Shown here: positions 52,613-61,353 of the stretch, piece after piece
How the letters are laid out: each line of letters opens with the position of its first letter
How positions within the stretch are numbered: position 1 is the stretch's first letter
DNA from: Candidatus Zixiibacteriota bacterium
Lineage (GTDB): Bacteria > Zixibacteria > MSB-5A5 > GN15 > FEB-12
Assembly: GCA_040756055.1 (NCBI GenBank)
Contig: JBFLZR010000007.1
Span: 29,666 to 93,665 of the forward strand
DNA: 64,000 nt
Reading direction: 5' to 3'
The notes under the pieces: model-generated
What the model was told of the DNA's origin: nothing
The model's input: only the letters and a program-made list of their open reading frames with translations
The model's database searches: none
Translations under genes and position numbers: made by a program

Positions 52613-52697
52613 ATAAGCCTCCTGTTTATGATAATTTACTGATCAACAGGGCGGTTTATTCAATCGGGAAGCCGTCCGGGTAGATGCAATAAAAAAA

Positions 52698-52771
<74 letters not shown>

Positions 52772-52785
52772 ATTTTCCGAACCCA

Positions 52786-52813
52786 ATAATATCCGCAGGG
52801 CTATAAATGTCAA
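52786..52813 (-). promoter_or_regulatory. Promoter of tRNA-Arg
   Basis: On the minus strand, consensus -35 TTGACA (52808-52813) and -10 TATTAT (52786-52791) with a 16-base spacer, 14 bases upstream of the tRNA. Confidence 0.7.
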
Positions 52814-52853
52814 GGGAATTCTCCCGCCCACCAGGGGCGAGCGGTTGGGGCTG

Positions 52854-53861
52854 TCAGCGAGAAGTGGAAAGGTATATCATTACAGCGGCAATGATTATGA
52901 AAACAGCGAAGATCAGGACAAGGGCGGACTTTCTAACCGGCCTGGCTGCGACCGTCTGCTGTACTACCGGATTGGTGCGGTGGGCAATAAATTCATTAAT
53001 GCGCTCAATCCAAAGGTCTTCGGCTTCGAGAACCGGCGGAGTTTCTTCGGGCAAGGTAAAACGGTCGACCTCCCCGAGTTCAGATTCTTCGACATCAACA
53101 ACTTCTACCACGGCGACCGTCACATTATCGGCTCCGCCGCGATCGTTGGCCATCTGAATCAGATCCTCAACGATCCGCTCATTGTCTTTTCTTACCTTGT
53201 TGATGACCGAGAAAATGTCTTCGTCATCGGCGAACCCGCACAGACCGTCGGAGCATATCATAAACTTGTCGCCCGGCTTGACTTTCACCATGCGATAATC
53301 GACTTCAACCGTGTCGCGCACGCCGAGGGCACGGGTGATGACGTTCTTGCCGACCACCGAGGCGGCCTCCTGCTCGCTGATATTTTGACTCTGCTGGACC
53401 TCGGCAATCCATGAATGGTCAATGGTCAGCGGCTCGATCGACCTTTCGAGCAGCCGATATGCCCGGCTGTCCCCAACGTGAGCAATCGACAGCGTGTCCT
53501 TTTCAAGCACCAGAGCTACAATAGTTGTACCCATACCCATCAGCGTCTGCTTCTCCACGGCTTTATTAAAGATGGCGCGATTTGCGACTCTGATGGCCTT
53601 AAGAAGGGTTTGCCCGAGATAGGGTAGGGGCTTATCGAGGGCTAGACGCTTATCCTGATAGAACTCCTGCTTGAAGTCATTGAATACTATATCAATGATG
53701 TCGGCAGCCATCATCGAAGCAACTTCGCCCGCCTGGTGGCCGCCCATACCGTCACAAACAGCGAATACGCCGTTGGCATCATCGAGGTGCAGACAGTCCT
53801 CATTGGAACCCCTGACCAGACCAACGTCGCTTCTCCCGGCTACTTTGAATTGCAGTGGCAC
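52854..53861 (-). CDS. PP2C-type Ser/Thr protein phosphatase with C-terminal membrane anchor
   Basis: A 335-residue protein. Metal-binding motifs of PP2C are present in order: RGSNEDCLHL, VCDGMGGHQAGE, GMGTTIVAL, HVGDSRAYRL, MICSDGLCGF and GGADNVTVAVV. It ends in one membrane helix (about 310-330, LVLIFAVFIIIAAVMIYLST). It dephosphorylates Ser/Thr of proteins modified by Hanks-type kinases. The kinase at 32513 is the only Hanks kinase in this window, so a functional pair is possible but not shown by linkage. GTG 53861 has AGG about eight bases upstream. Confidence 0.9.
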   Translation of the reverse strand: MPLQFKVAGRSDVGLVRGSNEDCLHLDDANGVFAVCDGMGGHQAGEVASMMAADIIDIVFNDFKQEFYQDKRLALDKPLPYLGQTLLKAIRVANRAIFNKAVEKQTLMGMGTTIVALVLEKDTLSIAHVGDSRAYRLLERSIEPLTIDHSWIAEVQQSQNISEQEAASVVGKNVITRALGVRDTVEVDYRMVKVKPGDKFMICSDGLCGFADDEDIFSVINKVRKDNERIVEDLIQMANDRGGADNVTVAVVEVVDVEESELGEVDRFTLPEETPPVLEAEDLWIERINEFIAHRTNPVVQQTVAARPVRKSALVLIFAVFIIIAAVMIYLSTSR

Positions 53862-53977
53862 TGAAAACCTGTTAACCTAATGAATGCATGTCGTTTTGAT
53901 GTAATTTTGCTTATAAGATATGTAAGTCAACTCAAAAAAACAACATTTCTACTAAAGTATGATCTGAGGCTTTGTTC

Positions 53978-54382
53978 TCAACGGGAAATCTGTCTTTTTC
54001 TGGCTCTTAACCAGAGTAGAAACAGAACCAGAAAGGCTCCGGCCAGATCGGTGAGCAGATCTTGCATGTCCGACATCCGGCCCGGGATGAACTTCTGGTA
54101 GTACTCATCGAACGCCGCGAACAGACACAAAAAGAGTGCGGAAATAACGACTGCTTTATTAGGGGTCACCCGATTGCCGAGCCTGGAGAAAGACCTGAAG
54201 GCGAGGACTGAGAAAATTCCATACTCAATAAAATGGGCCACTTTATCAGCCGCCAGAAACCTGATCTGCGGTGGGTTGATCTGTGGAATCGATGAAAGTG
54301 TTATAACGACGCCGGCATACAGTACGAGCGGCAGGTGATACAAGACAAATTTATTCTTTAGGACCAAAGATAAGCTCTCCAT
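53978..54382 (-). CDS. VanZ-like membrane protein
   Basis: A 134-residue protein with about four membrane helices and a VanZ-like pattern: VLYAGVVITLSSIPQIN, DKVAHFIEYGIFSVLAFRSF, AAFDEYYQKFIPGRMSDMQD and LLTDLAGAFLVLFLLW. VanZ proteins give low-level teicoplanin resistance in some bacteria; in most others the role is unknown. The ATG at 54382 is preferred. A TTG at 54421 would add 13 residues not seen in the family, and neither start has a strong Shine-Dalgarno. It is divergent from the K+ channel gene. Confidence 0.75.
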   Translation of the reverse strand: MESLSLVLKNKFVLYHLPLVLYAGVVITLSSIPQINPPQIRFLAADKVAHFIEYGIFSVLAFRSFSRLGNRVTPNKAVVISALFLCLFAAFDEYYQKFIPGRMSDMQDLLTDLAGAFLVLFLLWLRARKRQISR

Positions 54383-54533
54383 TCTTTTCGGTTCAATAAG
54401 AAACCGGGCTGCGTACGTCAACTAAAACCCAACGGAAGGTTACTTTTCAAACTGTAAGGTTTGGTAACCCCGCAAAGCCCTTCCACTTTTTTTGTAGATA
54501 TTACGTTGCGTATATAATAGAATTGAATCGGTT

Positions 54534-55559
54534 ATGAAACGTGATTTTTCGCCTTCGGCGCCGCTGACGGCCTCACAAAAATTGAGCATTGCCACCGGCG
54601 CTCTGTTGATAGTTGTCCTGGGGGGGACCCTGGGATTTACCGTTCTTGAGGGAATGAGTCCTCTGGATGGTCTTTATATGACTGTTATCACGCTGTCCAC
54701 AGTCGGGTTCGGTGAAGTACGCCCGCTGCATCCGACCGGACGAATTTTCGTTATATTCCTGATCATGTTTGGTGTCGCGCTGGTCGGGTTCACCGCCTCG
54801 GTAATCGGTCAGATTATTCTCGAGGGACAGTTGCGTGATATATTAGGGAGAAGAAAAATGGAAAGCAAAATACGCAAGATTTCCGGGCACTTCATAATCG
54901 CCGGCTACGGACGAGTCGGGCGCCAGGTGGCTATGGAGTTCAAGAAAAAGAAAGTCAATTTTGTCGTGATCGAAAAAAGCCGCGAAGGGATCGAAAGTCT
55001 GATCAAAGACGGTTTTCTGTACATCGAGGGAGAGGCGACCGATGACGATGCCCTCAGAATGGCCGGTATCGAGTCAGCGAAAACCCTCATATCCACCCTG
55101 CCGGATGAGGCCCAGAACGTGTATCTGACCCTGACCGCTCGGGACATGAACAAGGACCTAAACATTATTGCCCGGGCGGACTATGATGAGGGCGTCAAGA
55201 AGTTGCGTCGGGCCGGGGCCAATCATGTCGTTACACCGCACGTGCTCGGGGGAATACGCATGGCTATGGCCTCACTCAGACCGAATGTCGTCGATTTCAT
55301 GCACGCTACCTCTTTGGGTGAGAGCGGCTTGACAATCGAGGAAATAGTAATCCCCCAAGGATGTGATCTCGCCGGTAAAACGCTGGTGGAATCCAACCTG
55401 AAAAAAGAATTCGGTCTGACAATTATAGGTATCAAGAAAAAGGGCGGGCAGTTGACGATCGCCCCCGGACCTGAATCTGTTTTGGCCGAAAACGATATCC
55501 TTTTACTGATTGGGAAATCGGAATCGCTTGAGAATCTGAGCAGAAAATTGTCGCCATAA
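54534..55559 (+). CDS. Potassium channel with TrkA-N/TrkA-C (RCK) domains
   Basis: A 341-residue protein. Two membrane helices (about 20-40 and 72-95) flank a pore with the selectivity filter TVGFGEVRP. RCK/TrkA-N (about 115-235, FIIAGYGRVGRQVAMEFKKK, a Rossmann fold for nucleotide) and TrkA-C (about 250-335) follow. A two-helix K+ channel gated by cytoplasmic ligands. ATG 54534 is about 150 bases from the divergent VanZ-like gene. No downstream terminator is clear. Confidence 0.9.
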   Translation: MKRDFSPSAPLTASQKLSIATGALLIVVLGGTLGFTVLEGMSPLDGLYMTVITLSTVGFGEVRPLHPTGRIFVIFLIMFGVALVGFTASVIGQIILEGQLRDILGRRKMESKIRKISGHFIIAGYGRVGRQVAMEFKKKKVNFVVIEKSREGIESLIKDGFLYIEGEATDDDALRMAGIESAKTLISTLPDEAQNVYLTLTARDMNKDLNIIARADYDEGVKKLRRAGANHVVTPHVLGGIRMAMASLRPNVVDFMHATSLGESGLTIEEIVIPQGCDLAGKTLVESNLKKEFGLTIIGIKKKGGQLTIAPGPESVLAENDILLLIGKSESLENLSRKLSP

Positions 55560-55651
55560 TAAGAGCCCCGGGGTCCTGTTTAAGATAGGCACAAAATGTC
55601 GCAATTCTGTGTCGGTCATTGATCATCTGGTAGATTATTTGGAAAAATGAG

Positions 55652-55680
55652 TTGACAGAATTGGGCGCCGTGCTTATATT
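55652..55680 (+). promoter_or_regulatory. Promoter of secreted dockerin family member A
   Basis: Consensus -35 TTGACA (55652-55657), exactly 17 bases, then -10 TATATT (55675-55680). It is 198 bases upstream of the ATG at 55879. The same arrangement precedes members B, D and E. Confidence 0.7.
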
Positions 55681-55805
55681 TGCGGTGTACAACAAAGCTA
55701 TAGTTTACTACATATTCATTACTTAACCAAGCTGTAACAAAGACTTGGGTGAGTCGCAAATCGCGAACCCTCACAACTCAACCCAAATCAATTCAGACAG
55801 GTAAG

Positions 55806-55825
55806 GCGCAGCATATTTTAGTCAT
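55806..55825 (+). promoter_or_regulatory. Conserved leader block upstream of member A
   Basis: GCGCAGCATATTTTAGTCAT begins 73 bases before the ATG. Related blocks starting (G)CGCAGCATTTCGG lie 77-78 bases before members E and F, pointing to a shared leader element of unknown function. Confidence 0.45.
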
Positions 55826-55878
55826 AAATTACTACAACCCATAAACCTTTTCAACTTTATCAAGTGAGGGAAACACTA

Positions 55879-56943
55879 ATGAGAGCATCCAAGAAAGCAG
55901 CAGTATTACTGATCAGTGCTGTCATGGTCCTGGCTTCGTTTAGCCTGGTATCAGCTCAGAGTGTCGTAGTCGACCACGTGGACGGTCTCAACGCCGGCGG
56001 CGGTATTGACGACGGCGCCGTTTTGACGTTCTATATGCGTCTGACTGGTGATGCCACGCCGCATTATGTTATCAGCAACGGCTTCAGAGTGTATGGTGAC
56101 GGTCTGGAGTGGGGCGGAATGACCGGTACCTTGAACCCGGCTTACAAATGGGATCTGAGCTTCGGCTTCCCGTGCTTCTTTGACCTGGGTATGTTCATCA
56201 ACTACTTTGCCGACGGCGTTGGCGCCGACACCATTGGTTTCGGTGGCGCTGCCGGTATGTACGGAACCGGCCTTCCGGCTGGCTTCGATGACATCGGCTA
56301 CTGGTTCACCATCGGTCCGGTCCACGGTCCTCAGGGCGCAGTACTGACCGTTGACTCCTCTTTCTATCGTCCTGCCGGACGCTGGGTATGGGACATCGTT
56401 GAAGCAAACGTTGCCTGGGGCGGCCCCTACACTTATATGCTGGGTGAAGAGCCGGTTTGTCCCGAAGTTATCACCTATCTCGAACAGGATCCGATTATCC
56501 TGAAAGATCTGGCCGACAGAGTCCTCCGCGTCTACGTTGAGTGCGAAGACAACGCCGGTGTCGATCTGAGCAGCGTTGTCGTTCAGGGCAAGATTCCTCC
56601 GTATACGGCTGCCCGTATCGAAGGCGACCTGCTCGTGACCGACGTATTCATCTTCCGTTTCCTGTCCGCCTGGAGACCGATCTCGGCTGACGTTCAGGGA
56701 ACCTACTCCGTTGGCTATTCGGTCAATGGCGAGTTCAAGACCCTTTATGGTGACATGAACCTCCAGGTCTATGCCGGCGACTTGAACTTCGACGGTATTG
56801 AAGACGTTAACGACATCACTTTCCTGGTTGACTACATGTTCAAGGGCGGCAAAGCTCCGATGCTGGAGGAAGCCCTTGACGTGAACCGCGACGGTTACAA
56901 CGATATCAGAGACCTTCGCGCTATCGTGGAAATCGTATACTAA
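55879..56943 (+). CDS. Secreted dockerin protein of the tandem family, member A
   Basis: A 354-residue protein with a signal peptide (to about 26, SLVSAQ). The N-terminal beta domain (about 28-190) begins VVVDHVDGLNAGGGIDDGAV and ends near WDIVEANVAWGGPYTY. A second domain (about 197-297) begins TYLEQDPIILKDLADRVLRV. A dockerin follows (about 298-354: GDLNFDGIEDVNDITFLVDY and DVNRDGYNDIRDLRAIV, two Ca-binding helices). ATG 55879 has GAGGG eight bases before it, better than the GTG at 55864. No catalytic motif is visible. It begins six tandem paralogs on this strand. Dockerins normally bind cohesin domains on partner proteins. Confidence 0.85.
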   Translation: MRASKKAAVLLISAVMVLASFSLVSAQSVVVDHVDGLNAGGGIDDGAVLTFYMRLTGDATPHYVISNGFRVYGDGLEWGGMTGTLNPAYKWDLSFGFPCFFDLGMFINYFADGVGADTIGFGGAAGMYGTGLPAGFDDIGYWFTIGPVHGPQGAVLTVDSSFYRPAGRWVWDIVEANVAWGGPYTYMLGEEPVCPEVITYLEQDPIILKDLADRVLRVYVECEDNAGVDLSSVVVQGKIPPYTAARIEGDLLVTDVFIFRFLSAWRPISADVQGTYSVGYSVNGEFKTLYGDMNLQVYAGDLNFDGIEDVNDITFLVDYMFKGGKAPMLEEALDVNRDGYNDIRDLRAIVEIVY

Positions 56944-56979
56944 TAGTCACTTGACTATCCGAGTATAATTACTCTCGAG

Positions 56980-57008
56980 AAAACCCGCTCCCGCAAGGAG
57001 CGGGTTTT
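56980..57008 (+). terminator. Intrinsic terminator after member A
   Basis: A perfect 12-bp stem (AAAACCCGCTCC / GGAGCGGGTTTT) with a 5-base loop, with a T-run in the 3' arm. Confidence 0.85.
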
Positions 57009-57027
57009 CTGTTGGGTCGGTTTTGGC

Positions 57028-57056
57028 TTGACCAAACATGTACCAGAGAGTATATT
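57028..57056 (+). promoter_or_regulatory. Promoter of member B
   Basis: -35 TTGACC (57028-57033), 17-base spacer, and -10 TATATT (57051-57056), 175 bases upstream of the ATG at 57232. Confidence 0.65.
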
Positions 57057-57231
57057 TAAAATACAGGCGCTAATGCGCTGACCGCCTCACAGGTTGGTAA
57101 TTCCGAAAAAACATCCCGAAACCTGCCCCTTACCGATCTATCAAGCCACAAGTGGCCTGGAGTTCTCGCGGCAATCTTGGCAGAATAAGATATCGGTAGT
57201 TTACAACTTTAACCAAATCAATGGAGGGACT

Positions 57232-58299
57232 ATGCGATTGAATGGACCGCGCTCGTCAGGTCTTTTGGTGTCGATGGTTTTTGCCCTTGCGCTCAGCCTG
57301 TCTGCCGCACCGAGTATCACCGTTGACCATATAGATGGGCTGGATGCCTCCGGCGGTATCTATCCGGGAGCAATCCTGACTTTTCATATGCGAATAACCG
57401 GCGACGCCAATGCCCACTATGTGATTTCAAACGGTTTCAGCATTTCAGGGGAGAATGTCAGTTGGACAGCAATGACCGGAGCGCTCAACCCGGTCTATCC
57501 TTGGGATTTGAGCTTTGGTTTCCCATGCTTTTTCGATCTGGGAATGTTCGTTAATACGTTTTCGACTGGCTCAGGCGCCGATACAATAGGGTTCGGAGGA
57601 GCCGCCGGTATGTATGGAACCGGTCTTCCGGCGGGCTTTGATGATGTCGCCTATACCATTACAATCGGTCCCCTCCAAGGCACCGAGTACACTTTTCTGG
57701 AGTTGGACTCAGCTTTCTACAGACCTGCCGGCCGCTGGGTATGGGACCTGGTAGAAGAGAATGTCGAGTGGGGAGGACCTTACGTTTACACATATTGCGA
57801 GGGATGCGGAAGCCCCCCCGAACCGGAGACCTATTTAGAGCAGGACCCAATAATCCTCAAGGACCTGGCCGATCGTGTACTGAGAGTGTATGTCGCCAAT
57901 GAGAATGTAGGTGATATCGACCTGACGTCGGTTGTGGTTCAGGGGAAAATCCCGCCATACACCACCGCTCGAATTGAAGGCGACCTGCTCGTGACCGATG
58001 TGTTTATTTTCCGCTTCCTGTCGACCTGGAGACCTATTGCGGCTGATGTGCAAGGTACGTACTCTATCAGCTACAATGTCAATGGGGAAACGAAGACCCT
58101 GTTCGGCGATGTGAACATTCAGGTTTACCCGGGTGACCTTAATTTCGATGGAGCAGAGGACCAGCAGGACATATCGTACATGGTTGATTATATCTGGAAC
58201 GATGGAAACCTGCCGGTTCTTGAAGAGGCTTTGGATGTCAACCGTGATGGTTATGTTGATGTCAGGGATCTTCGCGAATTGGTGCAGATTGTATACTAA
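57232..58299 (+). CDS. Secreted dockerin protein of the tandem family, member B
   Basis: A 355-residue paralog of member A. Signal peptide (to about 24, SLSAAPS), N-terminal beta domain (ITVDHIDGLDASGGIYPGAI to WDLVEENVEWGGPYVY), middle domain (TYLEQDPIILKDLADRVLRV) and dockerin (GDLNFDGAEDQQDISYMVDY, DVNRDGYVDVRDLRELV). The ATG at 57232 with GGAGGG just upstream (57223-57228) is chosen. The frame is open further upstream to 57094 but this stretch is not signal-peptide-like. Member C follows after 36 bases, so B and C are probably co-transcribed. Confidence 0.85.
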   Translation: MRLNGPRSSGLLVSMVFALALSLSAAPSITVDHIDGLDASGGIYPGAILTFHMRITGDANAHYVISNGFSISGENVSWTAMTGALNPVYPWDLSFGFPCFFDLGMFVNTFSTGSGADTIGFGGAAGMYGTGLPAGFDDVAYTITIGPLQGTEYTFLELDSAFYRPAGRWVWDLVEENVEWGGPYVYTYCEGCGSPPEPETYLEQDPIILKDLADRVLRVYVANENVGDIDLTSVVVQGKIPPYTTARIEGDLLVTDVFIFRFLSTWRPIAADVQGTYSISYNVNGETKTLFGDVNIQVYPGDLNFDGAEDQQDISYMVDYIWNDGNLPVLEEALDVNRDGYVDVRDLRELVQIVY

Positions 58300-58335
58300 T
58301 TTAGCGCTCAAGAACAATTTGTGGAGGATTTTGTG

Positions 58336-59400
58336 ATGAAGGATATATGGCGACTGACAGTGTCCTGTTTTGTGGCTGTCATTATTATGGTTGCTGCGGG
58401 CACGGCGACCGAACCGTTTATTTCAGTGGATCATGTCGATGGCCTGAATGCCTGCGGTCAGATTGATCCCGGAGCGGTGGTGAAATTCCATATCAGGATT
58501 ACCTCGGATGAATTTGTGCATATGGCCATTAACAACGGCTATAAGCTTTGCGGAAATGAGGTGAACTGGACGACTTTAAGCGGCGAGATGAATCCTATTT
58601 ATCCATGGGATTTGGACCCCCTTGTCTCGTTTCCCCCGTTTTTTGATTACGGTATGTTTATTGTTGTGTTTGGTGATGGTCAGGGGTGCGATACCATCGG
58701 TTTCGCCGGCGTGGCCGGTCAACTCGGTACTGGTCTCCCGGCGGGGTTTGATGACATTGCCTACACGATTACGGCCGGGCCGTTCAGTGGAACTCCTGGA
58801 GCACAGGTAGTATTGGATTCCAGTTTCTTCCCGCCGGCCGGCACATGGCTCTGGGATATCACCCCGAATGTGGGCTGGGGCGGACCTTACACCTACAGGT
58901 TCGGAGAATGCCCCGGACCGCAACTGTATACATTCCTTGAGCAAGACCCCATTATTCTCAAGGATCTGGCCGATCGGGTGCTGAGAGTGTATGTTGCCGG
59001 TGAAGATGTGGCGGGGATTGATTTGAGTTCAGTTGTTGTGCAGGGGAAAATCCCGCCGTATACCGTCGCCCGAATCGAAGGCGACCTGCTTGTGACCGAT
59101 GTATTCATGTTCCGCTTCCTGTCGACTTGGCGGCCTATCTCGTCTGATGTCCAGGGGGCCTATTCTATCAGCTACAATGTCAATGGGGAAACGAAGACCC
59201 TGTTCGGAGACATGAACCTTCAGATTTATCCCGCTGACCTGAACTTTGACGGTGTCGAAGATGTTAACGACATCACTTTCCTGGTTGACTACATGTTCAG
59301 GGGCGGCAACGCACCTATGCTGGAGGAAGCTCTGGATGTCAACCGCGACGGTTATGTGGATGCGAGGGACCTTCGCGAACTGGTTCAATTCATATATTAG
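58336..59400 (+). CDS. Secreted dockerin protein of the tandem family, member C
   Basis: A 354-residue paralog. Signal peptide (to about 26, AGTATEP), beta domain (ISVDHVDGLNACGQIDPGAV), middle domain (TFLEQDPIILKDLADRVLRV) and dockerin (ADLNFDGVEDVNDITFLVDY, DVNRDGYVDARDLRELV). It differs from A and B in having MNPIYPWDLDPLVSFPPFFD where they have a shorter loop. ATG 58336 with GGAGG (58323-58327) is chosen over the open frame from 58321. No separate promoter: it shares the transcript of B. Confidence 0.85.
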   Translation: MKDIWRLTVSCFVAVIIMVAAGTATEPFISVDHVDGLNACGQIDPGAVVKFHIRITSDEFVHMAINNGYKLCGNEVNWTTLSGEMNPIYPWDLDPLVSFPPFFDYGMFIVVFGDGQGCDTIGFAGVAGQLGTGLPAGFDDIAYTITAGPFSGTPGAQVVLDSSFFPPAGTWLWDITPNVGWGGPYTYRFGECPGPQLYTFLEQDPIILKDLADRVLRVYVAGEDVAGIDLSSVVVQGKIPPYTVARIEGDLLVTDVFMFRFLSTWRPISSDVQGAYSISYNVNGETKTLFGDMNLQIYPADLNFDGVEDVNDITFLVDYMFRGGNAPMLEEALDVNRDGYVDARDLRELVQFIY

Positions 59401-59435
59401 TCTGCGGCGATATACGATGGGATTTGTCGGATATA

Positions 59436-59464
59436 ACCTGCGCCCGAGGCGCAGGTCTTTTTTT
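59436..59464 (+). terminator. Intrinsic terminator after members B and C
   Basis: A perfect 9-bp stem (ACCTGCGCC / GGCGCAGGT) with a 3-base loop followed by CTTTTTTTG. Confidence 0.85.
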
Positions 59465-59489
59465 GCACAACAGCTGCGCCGATTGTTTC

Positions 59490-59518
59490 TTGACAAAACG
59501 GTGACATGCAGGTATATT
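59490..59518 (+). promoter_or_regulatory. Promoter of member D
   Basis: -35 TTGACA (59490-59495), 17-base spacer, -10 TATATT (59513-59518), 204 bases upstream of the ATG at 59723. Confidence 0.7.
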
Positions 59519-59722
59519 ATAAACCGAACCGTGGTGCGGTTTGTGCCGGTTCGCTTACCTCACAAAACATTATTTCAAGCCATAGCTACTTTAAGAGGGA
59601 CGGTCATACCTGACGCCCGAATTGCGCGAGATTCGACAAGCTATTGATAGGGTGCACCGCTTTGGTCACTAGTTACCACAACCCATAAATCTTTTCAACA
59701 TTTTTGAGTGAGGGAGATTCTA

Positions 59723-60784
59723 ATGAGAGCATCCATTAAAGCAGTACTGCTGATCAGTGCCTTTACGGTATTGGTTTCATTCAGCATGGTTGCCGCTCAG
59801 AGCATCACACTCGACCACGTTGACGGTCTGGCTTCCGGCAACGAGTTCACGAGTGGATCCGTCTTGACCTTCTACATGCGCCTGACCGGCGACGCCACTC
59901 CGCATTACGTCATCAGCAACGGTTTCGACATTTGCGGCGATGGCCTCAACTGGACGAGCGTGAAGGGAACTCTGAACCCCGCCTACAAGTGGGATTTGAG
60001 CTTTGGCTTCCCGTGCTTTTTCGACCTTGGAATGTTCGTTAATGTCTTTGCCGATGGCATGGGCTGCGACACAATCGGCTTTGGCGGCGCCGCCGGTATG
60101 TATGGAACCGGCCTGCCGGCTGGTTTTGATGGTATCGGCTACTGGATTACCATCGGACCGATCTCCGGCGAACAGGGCGCTGTGCTGACTCTCGACTCGG
60201 CCTTCTATCCGCCGGCCGGACGCTGGGTATGGGATTTCGTCGGTGCGAACGTGGCCTGGGACGGCCCGCATAGCTTTGTTCTGAACGATGGTGGCGGCGG
60301 CTGCGAACCTTTCACCTACCTCGAACAGGACCCGATCATCCTGAAAGATCTGGCCGACAGAGTCCTCCGCGTTTATGTTGAGTGCGAAGACAACGCCAAT
60401 GTTGACCTCGGCAGTGTTGTCGTTCAGGGCAAGATTCCTCCGTACACGGCTGCCCGAATCGAAGGCGACCTGCTCGTGACCGATGTCTTCATCTTCCGCT
60501 TCCTGTCCGCCTGGAGACCGATCTCGGCTGATGTTCAGGGAAGCTACACCGTCGGCTATTCGGTCAGCGGCGAGTTCAAGACCCTTGAAGGCGATATGAA
60601 CCTTCAGGTCTATGCCGGTGACTTGAACTTCGACGGTATTGAAGACGTTAACGACATCACTTTCCTGGTTGACTACATGTTCAAGGGCGGCAAAGCTCCG
60701 ATGCTGGAGGAAGCCCTTGACGTGAACCGCGATGGTTATAGCGATATCAGAGACCTCCGGGCTATCGTGGAAATCGTATACTGA
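59723..60784 (+). CDS. Secreted dockerin protein of the tandem family, member D
   Basis: A 353-residue paralog, the closest relative of member A. Signal peptide (to about 25, MVAAQS), beta domain (ITLDHVDGLASGNEFTSGSV), middle domain (TYLEQDPIILKDLADRVLRV), dockerin (GDLNFDGIEDVNDITFLVDY, DVNRDGYSDIRDLRAIV). The start ATG 59723 has GAGGGAG eight bases before it. The region just before the start (CAACCCATAAA..TTTTCAAC) and the 3' UTR (TAGTCA..TTGACTATC) also match member A, so this is a recent duplicate. Confidence 0.85.
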   Translation: MRASIKAVLLISAFTVLVSFSMVAAQSITLDHVDGLASGNEFTSGSVLTFYMRLTGDATPHYVISNGFDICGDGLNWTSVKGTLNPAYKWDLSFGFPCFFDLGMFVNVFADGMGCDTIGFGGAAGMYGTGLPAGFDGIGYWITIGPISGEQGAVLTLDSAFYPPAGRWVWDFVGANVAWDGPHSFVLNDGGGGCEPFTYLEQDPIILKDLADRVLRVYVECEDNANVDLGSVVVQGKIPPYTAARIEGDLLVTDVFIFRFLSAWRPISADVQGSYTVGYSVSGEFKTLEGDMNLQVYAGDLNFDGIEDVNDITFLVDYMFKGGKAPMLEEALDVNRDGYSDIRDLRAIVEIVY

Positions 60785-60821
60785 TAGTCAGTTGACTATC
60801 TGAGTACAATTATTCTCAAGA

Positions 60822-60852
60822 AAACCCGCCCCTCAAAAGGCGGGTTTCTTTG
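60822..60852 (+). terminator. Intrinsic terminator after member D
   Basis: A 9-bp stem (AAACCCGCC / GGCGGGTTT) with an 8-base loop followed by CTTTG. It mirrors the terminator after member A. Confidence 0.8.
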
Positions 60853-61128
60853 TTGTGTCTCACCGTACTCCCAGAGATCAGGTGGGGCAGATTGCCGCCC
60901 CCGCCCCCTTGCAACTACCGGGCTTCTGCGCCTCACCAAAATAGCTTATTAGGCATAGACTTAGGCTTTTTAAGGGCACCTTCCGCCCCCCAGAAAGATG
61001 GCGGCTTTCTCTCGGTCTGACTTCTCGGATTTTATGGAATCCAGACCGCCCTAACCAACCATGAAGCGCGGCTTGGTCCGAATGGGATAAATCTGAGCCT
61101 GGCATCCGGTTTTGGCCCATTTTTGGGG
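60853..61128. other. Intergenic region before member E
   Basis: About 275 bases with no recognised gene. An 80-codon minus-strand frame (60878-61120) has no ribosome site or family. The promoter of member E follows at 61129. Confidence 0.4.
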
Positions 61129-61157
61129 TTGACAGAGATGGGGGTCCATATTATATT
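61129..61157 (+). promoter_or_regulatory. Promoter of member E
   Basis: -35 TTGACA (61129-61134), 17-base spacer, -10 TATATT (61152-61157), 196 bases upstream of the ATG at 61354. Confidence 0.7.
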
Positions 61158-61275
61158 GTGCTCGTACTAATACTGTTTACTGCAAAAAGTCTTACCCTCA
61201 CGACTCCATTTCAGTTCTATACGAGGGTTCAAGAGGGATTTGGCGGCGGCTCATTTGATGTTGAGCCACAGTAAA

Positions 61276-61300
61276 GCGCAGCATTTCGGCAGCATGAAAA
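61276..61300 (+). promoter_or_regulatory. Conserved leader block upstream of member E
   Basis: GCGCAGCATTTCGG followed by CAGCATGAAAA, starting 78 bases before the ATG. It matches the blocks before members A and F. Confidence 0.5.
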
Positions 61301-61353
61301 TGTCAGAACATACAACCTCACAACTTTTCAACACAAAACCTTAGGGAGAAACT

